Below are positions 18,312 through 26,781 of a DNA stretch of 64,000 nucleotides, piece by piece (positions within the stretch are counted from its first letter, which is position 1; each line of letters opens with the position of its first letter). The DNA is from Tellurirhabdus bombi (GTDB lineage: Bacteria; Bacteroidota; Bacteroidia; Cytophagales; Spirosomataceae). The notes below the pieces were generated by a model. It did no database searches. It was not told where the DNA came from and saw nothing but the letters and a program-made list of their open reading frames with translations. The stretch covers positions 2,926,001-2,990,000 of the forward strand of contig NZ_CP090557.1 in NCBI RefSeq assembly GCF_021484805.1, read 5' to 3'. The position numbers were made by a program, and so were the translations under genes.

Positions 18312-19175
18312 ATGGACGAAATCGAAGACATCGAGCAGTTGGAACTAGACCAGGAAGCCTGGGTGAATGAGTTCTTGGCCGCGTTGCTGGTGATCAATTC
18401 CCGCCTTTTAGACGAGTTCGAAAGGTTGATTGACCGCCTGCAATTGAATGGCGGGGCCACGACATCGGAAGAATGGCGAAGCAACCTGCGGCAAACAACC
18501 CTGTTCCGGGCCGAACTAACCAGCTACCTGGTGAATCAGGCGGGACTGGGTGAAGCGGTGCGGAAACTGACTGAGCGGATGGGTGAGGGGGCCGGAAGGC
18601 TGAACACCTATTTCGCGGCCATTGATCCCGCCTTTTCCGCGTCCGAATACGGGGTGATGCTGCAAAACCTGACGAGTCAGACGGTGCAGCTCCTGTCGGG
18701 TTCGGTGCCGGATATGCTGTACAGCCGTCCCTTGGGCGATATTCTGGACTGGAATATCCTGAGTAAATCCACGGCCTCCGAACTGCGATCGGTGTTACGG
18801 ACGCAGCTCGCAGCGGATTCGGCACTCACCAAATCGCTGGGTCAACAGGCGTCGGATCTGCTGTACACGTTTTCGCGGGGTTATGCCAAAACGGTCGCGG
18901 AGGGTTTGAACCTGAAGCATTATTACTACATGGGGACGCAGATCGCGACGAGTCGGAGTTTCTGCATTGACCGGTTAGGCAAGGTCTACACGGAGGCAGA
19001 AGTAGAGGCTTGGGCGGACTTGATCTGGTCGGGTAAAATGGCCGGTACGACCAAGAAAACCATTTTCTGGTATCTGGGTGGGTACCGCTGTAAACACCGA
19101 CTACTTCCCATTTCCAAACAGCAATACGATCAAATTTATAAACTAAGACAAGCCAATGGCAAAACACATCAGTGA
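18312..19175 (+). CDS. MuF-like minor head (head morphogenesis) protein
   Basis: A 287-residue protein starting 1 bp after the portal stop. The C-terminal ~100 residues match the Mu gpF / SPP1 gp7 domain: helix, a RSFCIDRLGKVYTEAEVEAW segment, and the closing GGYRCKHRLLPIS motif (C260, H262). Members of this family are minor head proteins needed in capsid assembly or DNA injection and usually follow the portal gene. The N-terminal half is helical. The stop overlaps the start of the next gene by 20 bp. Confidence 0.85.
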   Translation: MDEIEDIEQLELDQEAWVNEFLAALLVINSRLLDEFERLIDRLQLNGGATTSEEWRSNLRQTTLFRAELTSYLVNQAGLGEAVRKLTERMGEGAGRLNTYFAAIDPAFSASEYGVMLQNLTSQTVQLLSGSVPDMLYSRPLGDILDWNILSKSTASELRSVLRTQLAADSALTKSLGQQASDLLYTFSRGYAKTVAEGLNLKHYYYMGTQIATSRSFCIDRLGKVYTEAEVEAWADLIWSGKMAGTTKKTIFWYLGGYRCKHRLLPISKQQYDQIYKLRQANGKTHQ

Positions 19176-19554
19176 GCTGGCACCCGCCGACAAGGTAATG
19201 GTGAAGCTAGGTTCCAAATCGCAGAACGATCCTGAATCGGGCGAACAGGTCGTGGTAGAAAAAGAAAAGACCATCGAAGTCACGTACGCCTATTTTCAAA
19301 GCGTCACGCAGGCAAGTGCCGAGGCCGACAAACGGCACGAATACAACGAAAAATCGGGCTATTCGCGGGTGTTGGGCCGAACGATCAAGTTGCTGGGTAC
19401 GGCCAAGTATTCGGACGTGACCGGACTGACGGGTGAAACCATTCAGGTTCCGTCGGTTGAAAAGTTTTCGACCAAAAAGCCAGCGGCTACCGATACTGGC
19501 GGCGGCGAAAACGGCGGTGAAGGTGGTGGCGATGGTGAAGGCGGCGAAAATTAA
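19156..19554 (+). CDS. Small phage head-region protein (132 aa)
   Basis: A 132-residue protein overlapping the minor head gene by 20 bp. Residues 1-105 are a mixed alpha/beta domain with no recognised family. The last ~25 residues are a low-complexity Gly/Glu-rich tail (GGGENGGEGGGDGEGGEN) that is likely disordered. Its place between MuF and scaffold suggests a head-completion or accessory capsid protein, but that is only positional. Confidence 0.65.
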   Translation: MAKHISELAPADKVMVKLGSKSQNDPESGEQVVVEKEKTIEVTYAYFQSVTQASAEADKRHEYNEKSGYSRVLGRTIKLLGTAKYSDVTGLTGETIQVPSVEKFSTKKPAATDTGGGENGGEGGGDGEGGEN

Positions 19555-19638
19555 TCCACCTTTCTAGTAGTGCCTATTTTTTAGTACCGGCCCTTCGGGG
19601 CAAAAATCCGTAACGCTGGCCGCAAGGCAAACTAACCA

Positions 19639-20493
19639 ATGAAAGCAAAAGAATTTCTTAAAATCCTGGCGACCCGGGCAGGCATTGCCGATACCGACGC
19701 AAACCTCACAGCCTTCCTCGATAAGTTGGCGGACATTGATGCCGATGACGATCTGGCCAAGCAATTCACCACCAACCTCATTACCGAGAAAGAGGCCGAA
19801 AACCGACCCACCATCAAGGCGAAATTCACGGCGCAGGCGCTGAATGGTGTCGATGCGTTGATCGATGCGGATCTGGCTGAATTCCTCACTCCTGAAGAAA
19901 TTGAGGCAGTGAAGAAGGAAGAAAAGTCGACGATGAAGAAAATCAGCAAGATACTGGCGAAAGGAAAAGAGCTGAAAGCGTCGAACAAACCTGCCGATAA
20001 AGCGCAGGCGAACGACCTGCAAAAGCAGTACAACGAAGAGATCGAGAAGCTGAAGGCTTCGGCTAAGGAGATCGAAACCAAGAAAGACGCTGAGATCGAA
20101 GGCCTCAAAAAGCAACACGTGCAGGATCGGTTCAATGATCGGTTAGCCGCTAAAATCCTCACGCGTACCGACGTGGTTGACGCGGTCAAATCGTTCGATG
20201 GGCTTTTGGGCCTCAAAGCGCTGGAGAAAACGCTGGAAAAGGTGGGTGGTCAAATTGATTACAGCACGGGCAAGCTCGTGCAGACCAAGAATCCAGAATT
20301 GGCGCTGTATGTCGATAACAAGGAAGCTACCCTGGATGGCCTTCTGGACATGTCGTTGAAAGACAACGATTACCTGAAGAAATCCGATCCGGCTCCGTCG
20401 ACAACCGTAGTCACCAAGACGGAGCCAGCTGCGGGCAGTGGTCAGATCTCCGAAGCGCAGCGCCGGAATGCTGAGCGGCTCAAAGCAGCCTAG
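19639..20493 (+). CDS. Probable capsid scaffolding protein
   Basis: A 284-residue, Lys/Glu/Ala-rich protein directly upstream of the major capsid gene. Residues ~90-170 are strongly predicted coiled coil. The rest is short helices, and the end (SGQISEAQRRNAERLKAA) is a basic helix of the kind scaffolds use to bind coat protein. Scaffolds guide shell assembly and then leave. No protease domain is visible. A 67-bp gap with a GTG-started capsid gene follows. The role is inferred from composition plus position. Confidence 0.75.
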   Translation: MKAKEFLKILATRAGIADTDANLTAFLDKLADIDADDDLAKQFTTNLITEKEAENRPTIKAKFTAQALNGVDALIDADLAEFLTPEEIEAVKKEEKSTMKKISKILAKGKELKASNKPADKAQANDLQKQYNEEIEKLKASAKEIETKKDAEIEGLKKQHVQDRFNDRLAAKILTRTDVVDAVKSFDGLLGLKALEKTLEKVGGQIDYSTGKLVQTKNPELALYVDNKEATLDGLLDMSLKDNDYLKKSDPAPSTTVVTKTEPAAGSGQISEAQRRNAERLKAA

Positions 20494-20560
20494 TAGTCCA
20501 ATGCTTCGGCGGTTCGAAAGGCAGGCAAAACAAGTAAACCAACAGTAAACAACAACGAAA

Positions 20561-21718
20561 GTGAGCAAAAACATCAACTTAGGTGGCTCCCGCATTGCGA
20601 TGGCGGCCATCAACCTGACGCTGGGCAACCGCAAGAAGTTTCAGAACCACGGTACCCTGCAAGCCCTGCGTTCCCCGCAGGTAGCGGCTTTGATTGCGGA
20701 AATGAACCCCATCAACGCCAAAAACCAGAACCGGCTGAGCATTATTCAGGGCCAAGCTACCCCGCAGGCCCGGGTGCAACTCAACTACCGTCCGCAGGTG
20801 GAAGCGAGCGTGGATACCAGCCGTACGGTAGCTACGGGTGCCAATCCAGTCGGTGCCACGTCGCTGAACGTGGATTACAACCTGCACCGGGAATTCAAAT
20901 TAACTTATCGCACGGTTGACCTGCTTGCGCTGGAAGCCGAGGCGGAGAAGTACCTGGAGCAGGTAAACGCGGGTAGCCTGTCGGTGAACATGCCCGGTTT
21001 TCAATTGCTTTCTGACATGGGGGACCAGACCATGCGGAAAATCGATTCGGTGTTTGCCAGCTCAAACACAGCAGCGCTGAACGCCGTGATCGGTGCGGTA
21101 GGCGGAAACAAACTGATCGGTAACACGGCCCCCGATAACGCCGCTGTACCCAACGTGAAGGGCTTCAAAGCGGACGGATCCATCCATTTGGACTTGCACG
21201 ACTGGTTTGCCAACCTGCAAACCGTGCACTCTTTCGAGGGCAAGCCCATCGTGATCGGTGGCCTGAAGGCTTTGAACTGGTTCAACCGGAAAGGGATCGT
21301 TTCGGCGGCATCGCTGGGTTACGATTACGCCAAGGCGTACGATCTGTTGGATGTGGAGTTCTACTACGATCCGTTGGTGGATACGCTATCAGGTCAGGAT
21401 CACATCATCGTTCTGGATCCGGGCGCGGCCTGCCTGGAAACGATCATGGAACACCAGAGCATTATCTCGCTGCCGAAAGTGGCCAATACAACCTACGGCA
21501 CCGTTTCGGTTTCCGTGGCACAGACGGGTGCACCAACGTTCACGCTGGACATGGATTTGCGCGTTCGGGAAGATGATTCGACGGCTTACCCAAGCTGGAC
21601 CATCACCCCATCGATGAAGTTCGGCGTGTTCACGCGGCCAGCGGGCTTCCACAAGGGCTATGATGGCTGGGACACAGTGACGGGCATCTTCCGGGCGAAG
21701 ATCACCAACGCTACCTAG
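20561..21718 (+). CDS. Major capsid protein
   Basis: A 385-residue protein beginning with GTG at 20561. Length, position after the scaffold gene and overall pattern fit an HK97-fold coat protein: an N-terminal arm, an E-loop-like TLDMDLRVREDDSTAYPSW region and a central beta domain with WFNRKGIVSAASLGY. An inverted repeat with a T-rich tail lies 30 bp downstream of the stop. The HK97 fold cannot be proven by eye, but nothing else in the window is as good a candidate for the main shell protein. Confidence 0.85.
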   Translation: MSKNINLGGSRIAMAAINLTLGNRKKFQNHGTLQALRSPQVAALIAEMNPINAKNQNRLSIIQGQATPQARVQLNYRPQVEASVDTSRTVATGANPVGATSLNVDYNLHREFKLTYRTVDLLALEAEAEKYLEQVNAGSLSVNMPGFQLLSDMGDQTMRKIDSVFASSNTAALNAVIGAVGGNKLIGNTAPDNAAVPNVKGFKADGSIHLDLHDWFANLQTVHSFEGKPIVIGGLKALNWFNRKGIVSAASLGYDYAKAYDLLDVEFYYDPLVDTLSGQDHIIVLDPGAACLETIMEHQSIISLPKVANTTYGTVSVSVAQTGAPTFTLDMDLRVREDDSTAYPSWTITPSMKFGVFTRPAGFHKGYDGWDTVTGIFRAKITNAT

Positions 21719-21747
21719 TCTCTGAGTTTGTAGGCCAGATTATTGCC

Positions 21748-21780
21748 GGTAAGCCGGGCCGGTTCCGGCTTACCTATTTC
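21748..21780 (+). terminator. Hairpin after the capsid gene
   Basis: A perfect 10-bp inverted repeat (GGTAAGCCGG at 21748-21757 and CCGGCTTACC at 21765-21774) with a 7-nt loop, followed by a T-rich stretch. It sits between the capsid and lysis genes and could be a partial terminator, raising capsid expression over downstream genes. Confidence 0.6.
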
Positions 21781-21804
21781 TCATTGTATTATCTCAAAAG
21801 TCTT

Positions 21805-21993
21805 ATGCAACCCACTCAGGAACAACAAAAATTAAGTACCGACGATGCAGCCATGCAAATCTTTGATCAGCTGACGAGCGAAGGCTTTTCAGTCGAGGAA
21901 AAGATCGCCATTCGCAAATCCTTCGACGTGCTGATTCGCACCGACATCGACCAGCAAGTTCAAAAACTGCAAAATCTCCGCGCGGCCATTTAA
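21805..21993 (+). CDS. Small phage protein (62 aa)
   Basis: A 62-residue helical protein; ATG 21805 is preferred to an upstream TTG. It consists mostly of two amphipathic helices (MQIFDQLTSEGFSVEEKIAI and VLIRTDIDQQVQKLQNL). It ends in the same base position where the next ORF starts (TAATG overlap), implying translational coupling with the holin-like gene. No family recognised; it may belong to the lysis or late module. Confidence 0.6.
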   Translation: MQPTQEQQKLSTDDAAMQIFDQLTSEGFSVEEKIAIRKSFDVLIRTDIDQQVQKLQNLRAAI

Positions 21994-22568
21994 TGAAACT
22001 GAATTTAAAACCCAAAGTGGTGGCCAATCAGCCACTACCAGAAGCGGCTCATGTGGAAGTGCCTGAGCCGATTGAACGCAGCGACATCACGATGTCCAGC
22101 GCTAATGAGCCGGAAGTAAAGGTGCCGGTAGCCAGTGAGTTTCGGTCTGAAGAAGAATCAGTTGCTTCGTCGCTCATTAACCGCTTCTACAGCGCCCGGG
22201 TGCTCATCGGCTTGGCCATTGCCTTTATTTCCGCCTGGCTGCTGGCTGACTGGACGAGTTCGACGAATGCGCAGATGCGACCGGGTCAAATTGCCTATTC
22301 CAACGAAATGCAACAACTGTGGACAGCCACGTATCGACTGGCCTTCGTGGTCATCGCGGCTGTAGCGATTATTCGCCTGACGATTCCGTCGCTGGTTCAA
22401 TACATGCGACAGGACTCCGGCTTTGTGCTGGATGCAGCAGAAGATTTTAAAAAGCTATCCCCTCAACAGCGTTTATGGTTTGCTTTCGCGGTCTTGTTTT
22501 CGCTCTGTTATTTGTTTGTGTCGCTTCTTTCGGTCAAACTGCCCGAATCGCTGAGCGTAGGGCCGTAA
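21993..22568 (+). CDS. Membrane protein in lysis position (holin-like)
   Basis: A 191-residue protein with a long charged N-terminus (~65 residues) and three hydrophobic segments: ~70-88 (VLIGLAIAFISAWLLADW), ~113-130 (LAFVVIAAVAIIRLTIP) and ~165-180 (FAFAVLFSLCYLFVSLL). Three transmembrane helices, next to peptidoglycan hydrolase genes, fit a holin. Its 3' end overlaps the next gene by 94 bp in another frame, and both frames encode hydrophobic sequence there. The holin function is inferred; the long N-terminal cytoplasmic part is larger than in most small holins. Confidence 0.62.
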   Translation: MKLNLKPKVVANQPLPEAAHVEVPEPIERSDITMSSANEPEVKVPVASEFRSEEESVASSLINRFYSARVLIGLAIAFISAWLLADWTSSTNAQMRPGQIAYSNEMQQLWTATYRLAFVVIAAVAIIRLTIPSLVQYMRQDSGFVLDAAEDFKKLSPQQRLWFAFAVLFSLCYLFVSLLSVKLPESLSVGP

Positions 22569-23032
22569 TCCAGACGGCGGAAAAGTTCGTTGGCACCGTT
22601 GAAAAAGGCGAGAACCGGGGACGGCCTTACGAGCTTTTTATGAAGCCTTATGGCTACCCGCCTGGTACCGCCTGGTGTGGGTTGTTTGTTCACCACGTTT
22701 TTACCGTGGCCAAAGTTGCCCATGGCGTGAAAGGAGCGGCACTGGCGGCCAACTGGAGTGTTCCGGCGGCGGTGATCGTCTCCAAATCCGGCAAGCTGAC
22801 GGGTAATCGGGTACCCGTAGCGGGTGATTTAGCCTTGTATCGGTTTCAGTCAACGCGCATAAACCACGTCGAACTGATTGTTCGGTGGTCACTCGATAAC
22901 GAAGAATCATACTTCTACGCGCTGGGTGGCAACACCTCCAATCCAGCGAATGCCAAACAACAAGGGGTGTACATTAAAAAGCGCTCGAAGCGAGAGGCAT
23001 ATTTAGTCATCAACCGCATCGATGCCATTTAG
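22475..23032 (+). CDS. Secreted CHAP-like peptidoglycan hydrolase (endolysin candidate)
   Basis: A 185-residue protein with a signal peptide (hydrophobic run FALLFVCVASFGQ). It has a CHAP/NlpC-type thiol hydrolase pattern: GTAWCGLFVHHV with catalytic Cys at C68, and INHVELIV with His at H131. CHAP enzymes cleave peptide bonds in peptidoglycan. A signal peptide would make it a SAR- or Sec-exported lysin rather than one needing a holin pore. It begins inside the upstream gene (94-bp overlap), a tightly packed arrangement. The two catalytic residues are visible; the third (Asp/Asn/Glu) was not assigned. Confidence 0.78.
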   Translation: MVCFRGLVFALLFVCVASFGQTARIAERRAVIQTAEKFVGTVEKGENRGRPYELFMKPYGYPPGTAWCGLFVHHVFTVAKVAHGVKGAALAANWSVPAAVIVSKSGKLTGNRVPVAGDLALYRFQSTRINHVELIVRWSLDNEESYFYALGGNTSNPANAKQQGVYIKKRSKREAYLVINRIDAI

Positions 23033-23071
23033 GGATTCCGTAGTCCAACCGTAAATAACAACTTGTGCCTA

Positions 23072-23446
23072 ATGAAACTTTTGAAACTAATAGAAGTCTG
23101 GCTATTGGGAGTGCTTTTACTCCTGATGGCTTTCAGGCCCTGGAAAGAGGTGAATCACGCCGTTGGCCTGGAGCCGATCGCTGCCGATTCGGTTGCCACG
23201 GCGGAAAACGTGGACAGTCTACTGATGCAACCGATAACGGTCGTTCTGCCTCCGTCATCGGTGGATACCCTTCTAATGCGGGTGGCCTCGAAAGACAGCC
23301 TGGCAAAAGCCCGAAAGAAGGAGCTTAAAGTTTTGGATAAAAAGCTCGCTGATTTGCAGCAGAGGATTCAAAAGCAGCAGCAGAACATCATCACCCTGGA
23401 AGAAATTGACGCTATGACAGCCAGGCAGTCGGGTGGTGGTCCTTAG
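23072..23446 (+). CDS. Membrane-anchored coiled-coil protein, spanin-like
   Basis: A 124-residue protein from ATG 23072 (a TTG at 23063 is also possible). It has an N-terminal hydrophobic anchor (LIEVWLLGVLLLLMAF), then a Ser/Pro/Val linker, then a C-terminal coiled coil (KKELKVLDKKLADLQQRIQK). One membrane segment followed by periplasmic coiled coil is the pattern of an inner-membrane spanin, though other lysis proteins can look like this. Its last 14 bp overlap the glucosaminidase-like gene. Confidence 0.55.
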   Translation: MKLLKLIEVWLLGVLLLLMAFRPWKEVNHAVGLEPIAADSVATAENVDSLLMQPITVVLPPSSVDTLLMRVASKDSLAKARKKELKVLDKKLADLQQRIQKQQQNIITLEEIDAMTARQSGGGP

Positions 23447-23849
23447 CGTTCCAAAAACAAACAGAAAAACGCGCTGGAGTCAGTGCGTTACCCGCATCTA
23501 CCAGGCAGGACTGGTTTACCCGAAAACGGCGGCGGCTATTTCTCACCTCGAAACCGGAGGCTGGAATGGCCGGCATACCATCGTAAAGTATAACAATTGG
23601 TTTGCCTTCAAGCAGAACAGCCGCAACTATTCCTCTGGCCTTGGTTCGGGTGGTTACTGCATCTACGCAACCGCAGACGCATCGATCGCTGATTACAAGG
23701 CTTACGAAAAGCAGGTCATTGAACGCTACCGACTCAATTCGGAAGAACGGTACCAGGATTATATCTGCCAGACCTACAGTGCTGACCGGCATTATCGGAA
23801 AAAACTGAATAAGGCGATCAAAACCACGCAGGAGCTACTCGTACCATGA
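23433..23849 (+). CDS. Glucosaminidase-like cell-wall hydrolase
   Basis: A 138-residue protein starting at GTG 23433. It resembles a GH73/lysozyme-like glucosaminidase domain: YPKTAAAISHLETGGW contains a probable catalytic Glu (E40), followed by VKYNNWFAFK and a late DASIADYKAYEKQVIERY helix, matching the usual NN-x-FxxK and SI-x-DY-x-x-Y blocks. It would cleave glycan strands and act with the CHAP-like enzyme. No signal peptide is present, so it would need a holin. It overlaps the upstream ORF by 14 bp and ends with ATGA overlapping the next. Confidence 0.72.
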   Translation: MVVLSVPKTNRKTRWSQCVTRIYQAGLVYPKTAAAISHLETGGWNGRHTIVKYNNWFAFKQNSRNYSSGLGSGGYCIYATADASIADYKAYEKQVIERYRLNSEERYQDYICQTYSADRHYRKKLNKAIKTTQELLVP

Positions 23850-24268
23850 AAGCGAATCTATTGTTGTTACTAGCCAACGTGCCGGGGCTACTTATAGGGG
23901 GAATTGCAAAGGTGTGGAATTGGCTTTGGAATCCGTTAACGATCCGTCCAATTGTCCTGATCACCGCGATCGGTTGGGGGCTGGGCTGGTACTTCTATAG
24001 TCATAGGACGCAGGAAGATTCCGAAAGTAACGCGGCTATTCTAAATAAAAAAATAATTCAGCTCGAAGATAGCCTGGCCATTTATAGTCAAGACTACTAC
24101 GAGCTTAAAACGGATAAACGAAATCTCGAAAAACAAAACCGCTTCTATGCGTACCAAAATGACTCCCTCAGACAGGCAAGCCAGACGTATTATCGAATGG
24201 TGGAGGCTTTTTCTGACCCTGCTCTTCAGTCTCAGCTTGACTGGCTTTACAACAGCCGGTCTCGATAG
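23846..24268 (+). CDS. Membrane/coiled-coil protein, inner spanin-like
   Basis: A 140-residue protein starting with ATGA overlap at 23846. It has two hydrophobic stretches (residues ~3-22 and ~33-52, IRPIVLITAIGWGLGWYFY), then a charged coiled coil (SNAAILNKKIIQLEDSLAIY, LKTDKRNLEKQNRFYAYQ). A membrane anchor followed by a heptad-rich domain is typical of Rz-type i-spanins. Another ORF begins inside its 3' end in the +1 frame, the classic nested Rz/Rz1 layout. Spanin identity is an inference from architecture. Confidence 0.6.
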   Translation: MKANLLLLLANVPGLLIGGIAKVWNWLWNPLTIRPIVLITAIGWGLGWYFYSHRTQEDSESNAAILNKKIIQLEDSLAIYSQDYYELKTDKRNLEKQNRFYAYQNDSLRQASQTYYRMVEAFSDPALQSQLDWLYNSRSR

Positions 24269-24590
24269 TACCAAAACGCTAGTCCCAAAACAGTTTACGC
24301 TAAACCGTCAGGGGGCGGAGTGGGTGCTGAAAGATCATTTTGAACTGGTCAGCAACCGAATCAGGTTAAAGACAGCCGACAGTCTGTTGATTGCTAAAGA
24401 CACGATAATCGCCAAGCAGGATCGGCAAATTGTACGGTTGGAAACGCAATTGAAAAAGCGTGGCTCTGAAGTACAGCCGGTGGCTCGCAGCGATACCGGT
24501 AGGCAGAAAAGACAATTGGTATACAGAACAATTGAGGCGTGGGGATGGCGAGCGCTGGCGGTGTACGTGCTGGTTCGAAATATTAAGTAA
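24147..24590 (+). CDS. Nested membrane protein overlapping the spanin-like gene
   Basis: A 147-residue protein whose ATG (24147) lies 122 bp inside the preceding gene, in the +1 frame. It has an N-terminal hydrophobic segment (LFLTLLFSLSLTGFTTAGL), a coiled-coil middle (DTIIAKQDRQIVRLETQLKK) and a hydrophobic C-terminus (AWGWRALAVYVLVRNI). The nested layout recalls Rz1 in Rz, but there is no lipobox cysteine, so it is not a standard o-spanin lipoprotein. It may pair with the upstream protein in final envelope disruption. Confidence 0.6.
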   Translation: MRTKMTPSDRQARRIIEWWRLFLTLLFSLSLTGFTTAGLDSTKTLVPKQFTLNRQGAEWVLKDHFELVSNRIRLKTADSLLIAKDTIIAKQDRQIVRLETQLKKRGSEVQPVARSDTGRQKRQLVYRTIEAWGWRALAVYVLVRNIK

Positions 24591-24614
24591 AAATAGGTTA
24601 GGGTAAAAGGTTTA

Positions 24615-24646
24615 AATCCCGCTGGCGCTTGCTAGTGGGATTTTTT
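24615..24646 (+). terminator. Rho-independent terminator ending the late operon
   Basis: A 9-bp stem (AATCCCGCT at 24615-24623 and AGTGGGATT at 24634-24642, one G-T pair) with a 10-nt loop and a T6 tract. Its 3' half is almost identical to a second terminator at 26807-26833. Confidence 0.85.
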
Positions 24647-24666
24647 ATATTGGGCTAAAAATTACT

Positions 24667-25602
24667 ATGTACAAACCTGTAGAAGATATCCTACCGCTGA
24701 ACGAGCCAAGTGGACGAGTAAAGGCTTATCTAGACTTATGCGCAGATGGCATCGAAGCGGTTGTAAGCTATGGAACACATGTTTTGAAATGGGAATTAGA
24801 AAATTTGCCGAAAACAGAGGCTGACACTGTAGCGCCGGTTTTACTTCGGCACTTGATCGAAATACTTGATAGTATTGGGGCTTGTTACCGAAACTCAATG
24901 ATTGGCCCAAGTAAAATACTAGCTCGTTCAGCATTAGAGACATCATTCTCTTTGCACTATCTACTTAAAGAGGATACCGAGAGAAGAGCTCTTTGTTTTA
25001 AGGTAACTGAGTTATTTAGGAAGCTTGCTGTTACTGAGTCTTATGAGCCAGGTACCGAGAGGTTTAAGCAGCTCAAAACAACCTTCAAAAATCACGCCCG
25101 TTTAGTGCCCGATCTTCCAGAATCCCCATTTGTTGTAAAAGAGATAAATGCAATACAGAAAGAAATCGATCTGCCTATATACGACGAGGTGAGATCAGAG
25201 TATTTACGAGTGAAGAATAGCAAGAAGGGAAATGAGATAAAATGGTATTCTCTGTTCAGTAAAAATGGAAGTATCGTTGACTTGGCAACTGTTCTTAATA
25301 AGTACGATTTTTACCATGTTTTATATAAGCCATATTCAGAGGCAACTCATGCTAGTAGGCTATCCAGTGAGGCTTTTTTACCTGATGAAAATGGGAATGC
25401 TGCGTTATCCCAGATACGAAGTCCAAAGTCAGCGCGCGACCATATAATCTTTTTGTTTCATATGGCTATTGAAGCTTACCATGCAATGATTGACAAGCGA
25501 ATTCCTAGTAAAAAGCATGAGCATACAGCTTGGGCACTTTGGTTTATCCATAATTATGCAGATAGAATACATAAATTAAACCGCTTAGTGAAAGATCTAT
25601 AA
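24667..25602 (+). CDS. DUF5677-family protein (first of tandem pair)
   Basis: A 311-residue soluble, mostly helical protein. It matches the DUF5677 pattern: LARSALETSFSLHYLLKED (residues ~79-98) and a later conserved KPYSEATHASRL block. It is AT-richer than the surrounding phage genes and lies between two terminators, a hallmark of independently transcribed morons. It has a paralogue directly downstream (25659-26588) with shared blocks GTHxL, APxLxxRxLEIxDSI, KWYxL and YSxxTH. No enzymatic function is established for the family that I can assert; an immunity or defence role is a hypothesis. Confidence 0.75.
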   Translation: MYKPVEDILPLNEPSGRVKAYLDLCADGIEAVVSYGTHVLKWELENLPKTEADTVAPVLLRHLIEILDSIGACYRNSMIGPSKILARSALETSFSLHYLLKEDTERRALCFKVTELFRKLAVTESYEPGTERFKQLKTTFKNHARLVPDLPESPFVVKEINAIQKEIDLPIYDEVRSEYLRVKNSKKGNEIKWYSLFSKNGSIVDLATVLNKYDFYHVLYKPYSEATHASRLSSEAFLPDENGNAALSQIRSPKSARDHIIFLFHMAIEAYHAMIDKRIPSKKHEHTAWALWFIHNYADRIHKLNRLVKDL

Positions 25603-25658
25603 GGTCTAATTCAATACTTTGGTATAGTATTAAAAGGCTCAAATTGTAGCAAATAAAT

Positions 25659-26588
25659 ATGATAAATCCCGTAGATACGTTATTCCCAAAAAAGATAGAG
25701 GATGAGAAAACTAGGGAGGCTCTAGAGGAATACTCTAAAATCCTGCATGAGATGGTTTGCATGGGGACACACCTTCTTGAAGGTAGTTTATTAAAAACTA
25801 AAGGAGTATATGAAGAATATGTCGCCCCATTATTATTTAAAAGAATACTTGAAATTATAGACTCAATTTCAATTCTTGTAAAAGAAGGATCTATTAGATC
25901 ATGTGAGATTTTACTTCGTAGTTTTGTAGAGACTGGTTTTTCGCTCGAGTTTTTATTGGAGCAAAATGTAGATTATAGATCTAAATGCTATGTAGTTGTT
26001 GATATTTACAGCAAAATATCTAGGTTGAAAAAAGAGCTACAACAACACCCAGATACAGCAAATGCTAATTTGAATTACAAGAATAATTCATTTTTATACA
26101 ATGATACTCCAGAGCTGTTTGACAAAGAAAAATCCAAGGAATTGTTAAAGTATTACGAAGAGAAACTATTAGAGCCAGGCTATGATGAGATTAATAAAAT
26201 ATATCTTATAAAGTGCAGTAATAAGCCATACTCAGGTAAGGTAAAATGGTACTACTTAGATTCAAATGTTAACAACTTATCGCAGTTGGCAATTCAACTA
26301 AAGAAATTTGATATGTATGACCTAATATATAGACAATATTCAAGTCCAACCCATGGTGATGATATATTAAATCACGACTTACGTTTATCCGAAGGTAATA
26401 TACATGTTGCCCCATTACGAAATTATGCTACCGCTCCATATACTGCTAATTTCGTATTGACTTTGGGGATTTTGTATTTTGATCTTTTCATGGCAAGTGG
26501 GCTGTGTAGGCCCATAAACTATTATAACAGGTGGAAACAACTGTTTATACCTAATAGTATTCAAAAGCTAAGTCAAGGAGTGCGATAA
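25659..26588 (+). CDS. DUF5677-family protein (second of tandem pair)
   Basis: A 309-residue paralogue of the preceding gene. Shared landmarks: MGTHLLEG, VAPLLFKRILEIIDSI, LLRSFVETGFSLEFLLEQN (the DUF5677 core), VKWYYLDS and YSSPTHGDDI. Divergence is high, so the duplication is not recent or the copies were acquired together. Codon use is strongly AT-rich, unlike the late genes. The 56-bp gap upstream has no clear terminator, so the two may form one transcript. The function is unknown. The 193 bp after it (26589-26781) hold no supported gene. Confidence 0.73.
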   Translation: MINPVDTLFPKKIEDEKTREALEEYSKILHEMVCMGTHLLEGSLLKTKGVYEEYVAPLLFKRILEIIDSISILVKEGSIRSCEILLRSFVETGFSLEFLLEQNVDYRSKCYVVVDIYSKISRLKKELQQHPDTANANLNYKNNSFLYNDTPELFDKEKSKELLKYYEEKLLEPGYDEINKIYLIKCSNKPYSGKVKWYYLDSNVNNLSQLAIQLKKFDMYDLIYRQYSSPTHGDDILNHDLRLSEGNIHVAPLRNYATAPYTANFVLTLGILYFDLFMASGLCRPINYYNRWKQLFIPNSIQKLSQGVR

Positions 26589-26781
26589 ATTGAGATAGTA
26601 CAAATTTCCTAAGTCGTTTTCAAGATCGTTTTATCCATATTCAAATTACGAGGCTTCTGTGGTTGCTTGTAACGAGCAGACAAGGGGTAAAGGCGGTTTG
26701 CGGACGATTAAAGTATGAAGTTGGCGAACTTTACGGTTTAGTTGCTGGTATTGCAGATAAATTGTTTTTTAGAAAGTTTAA

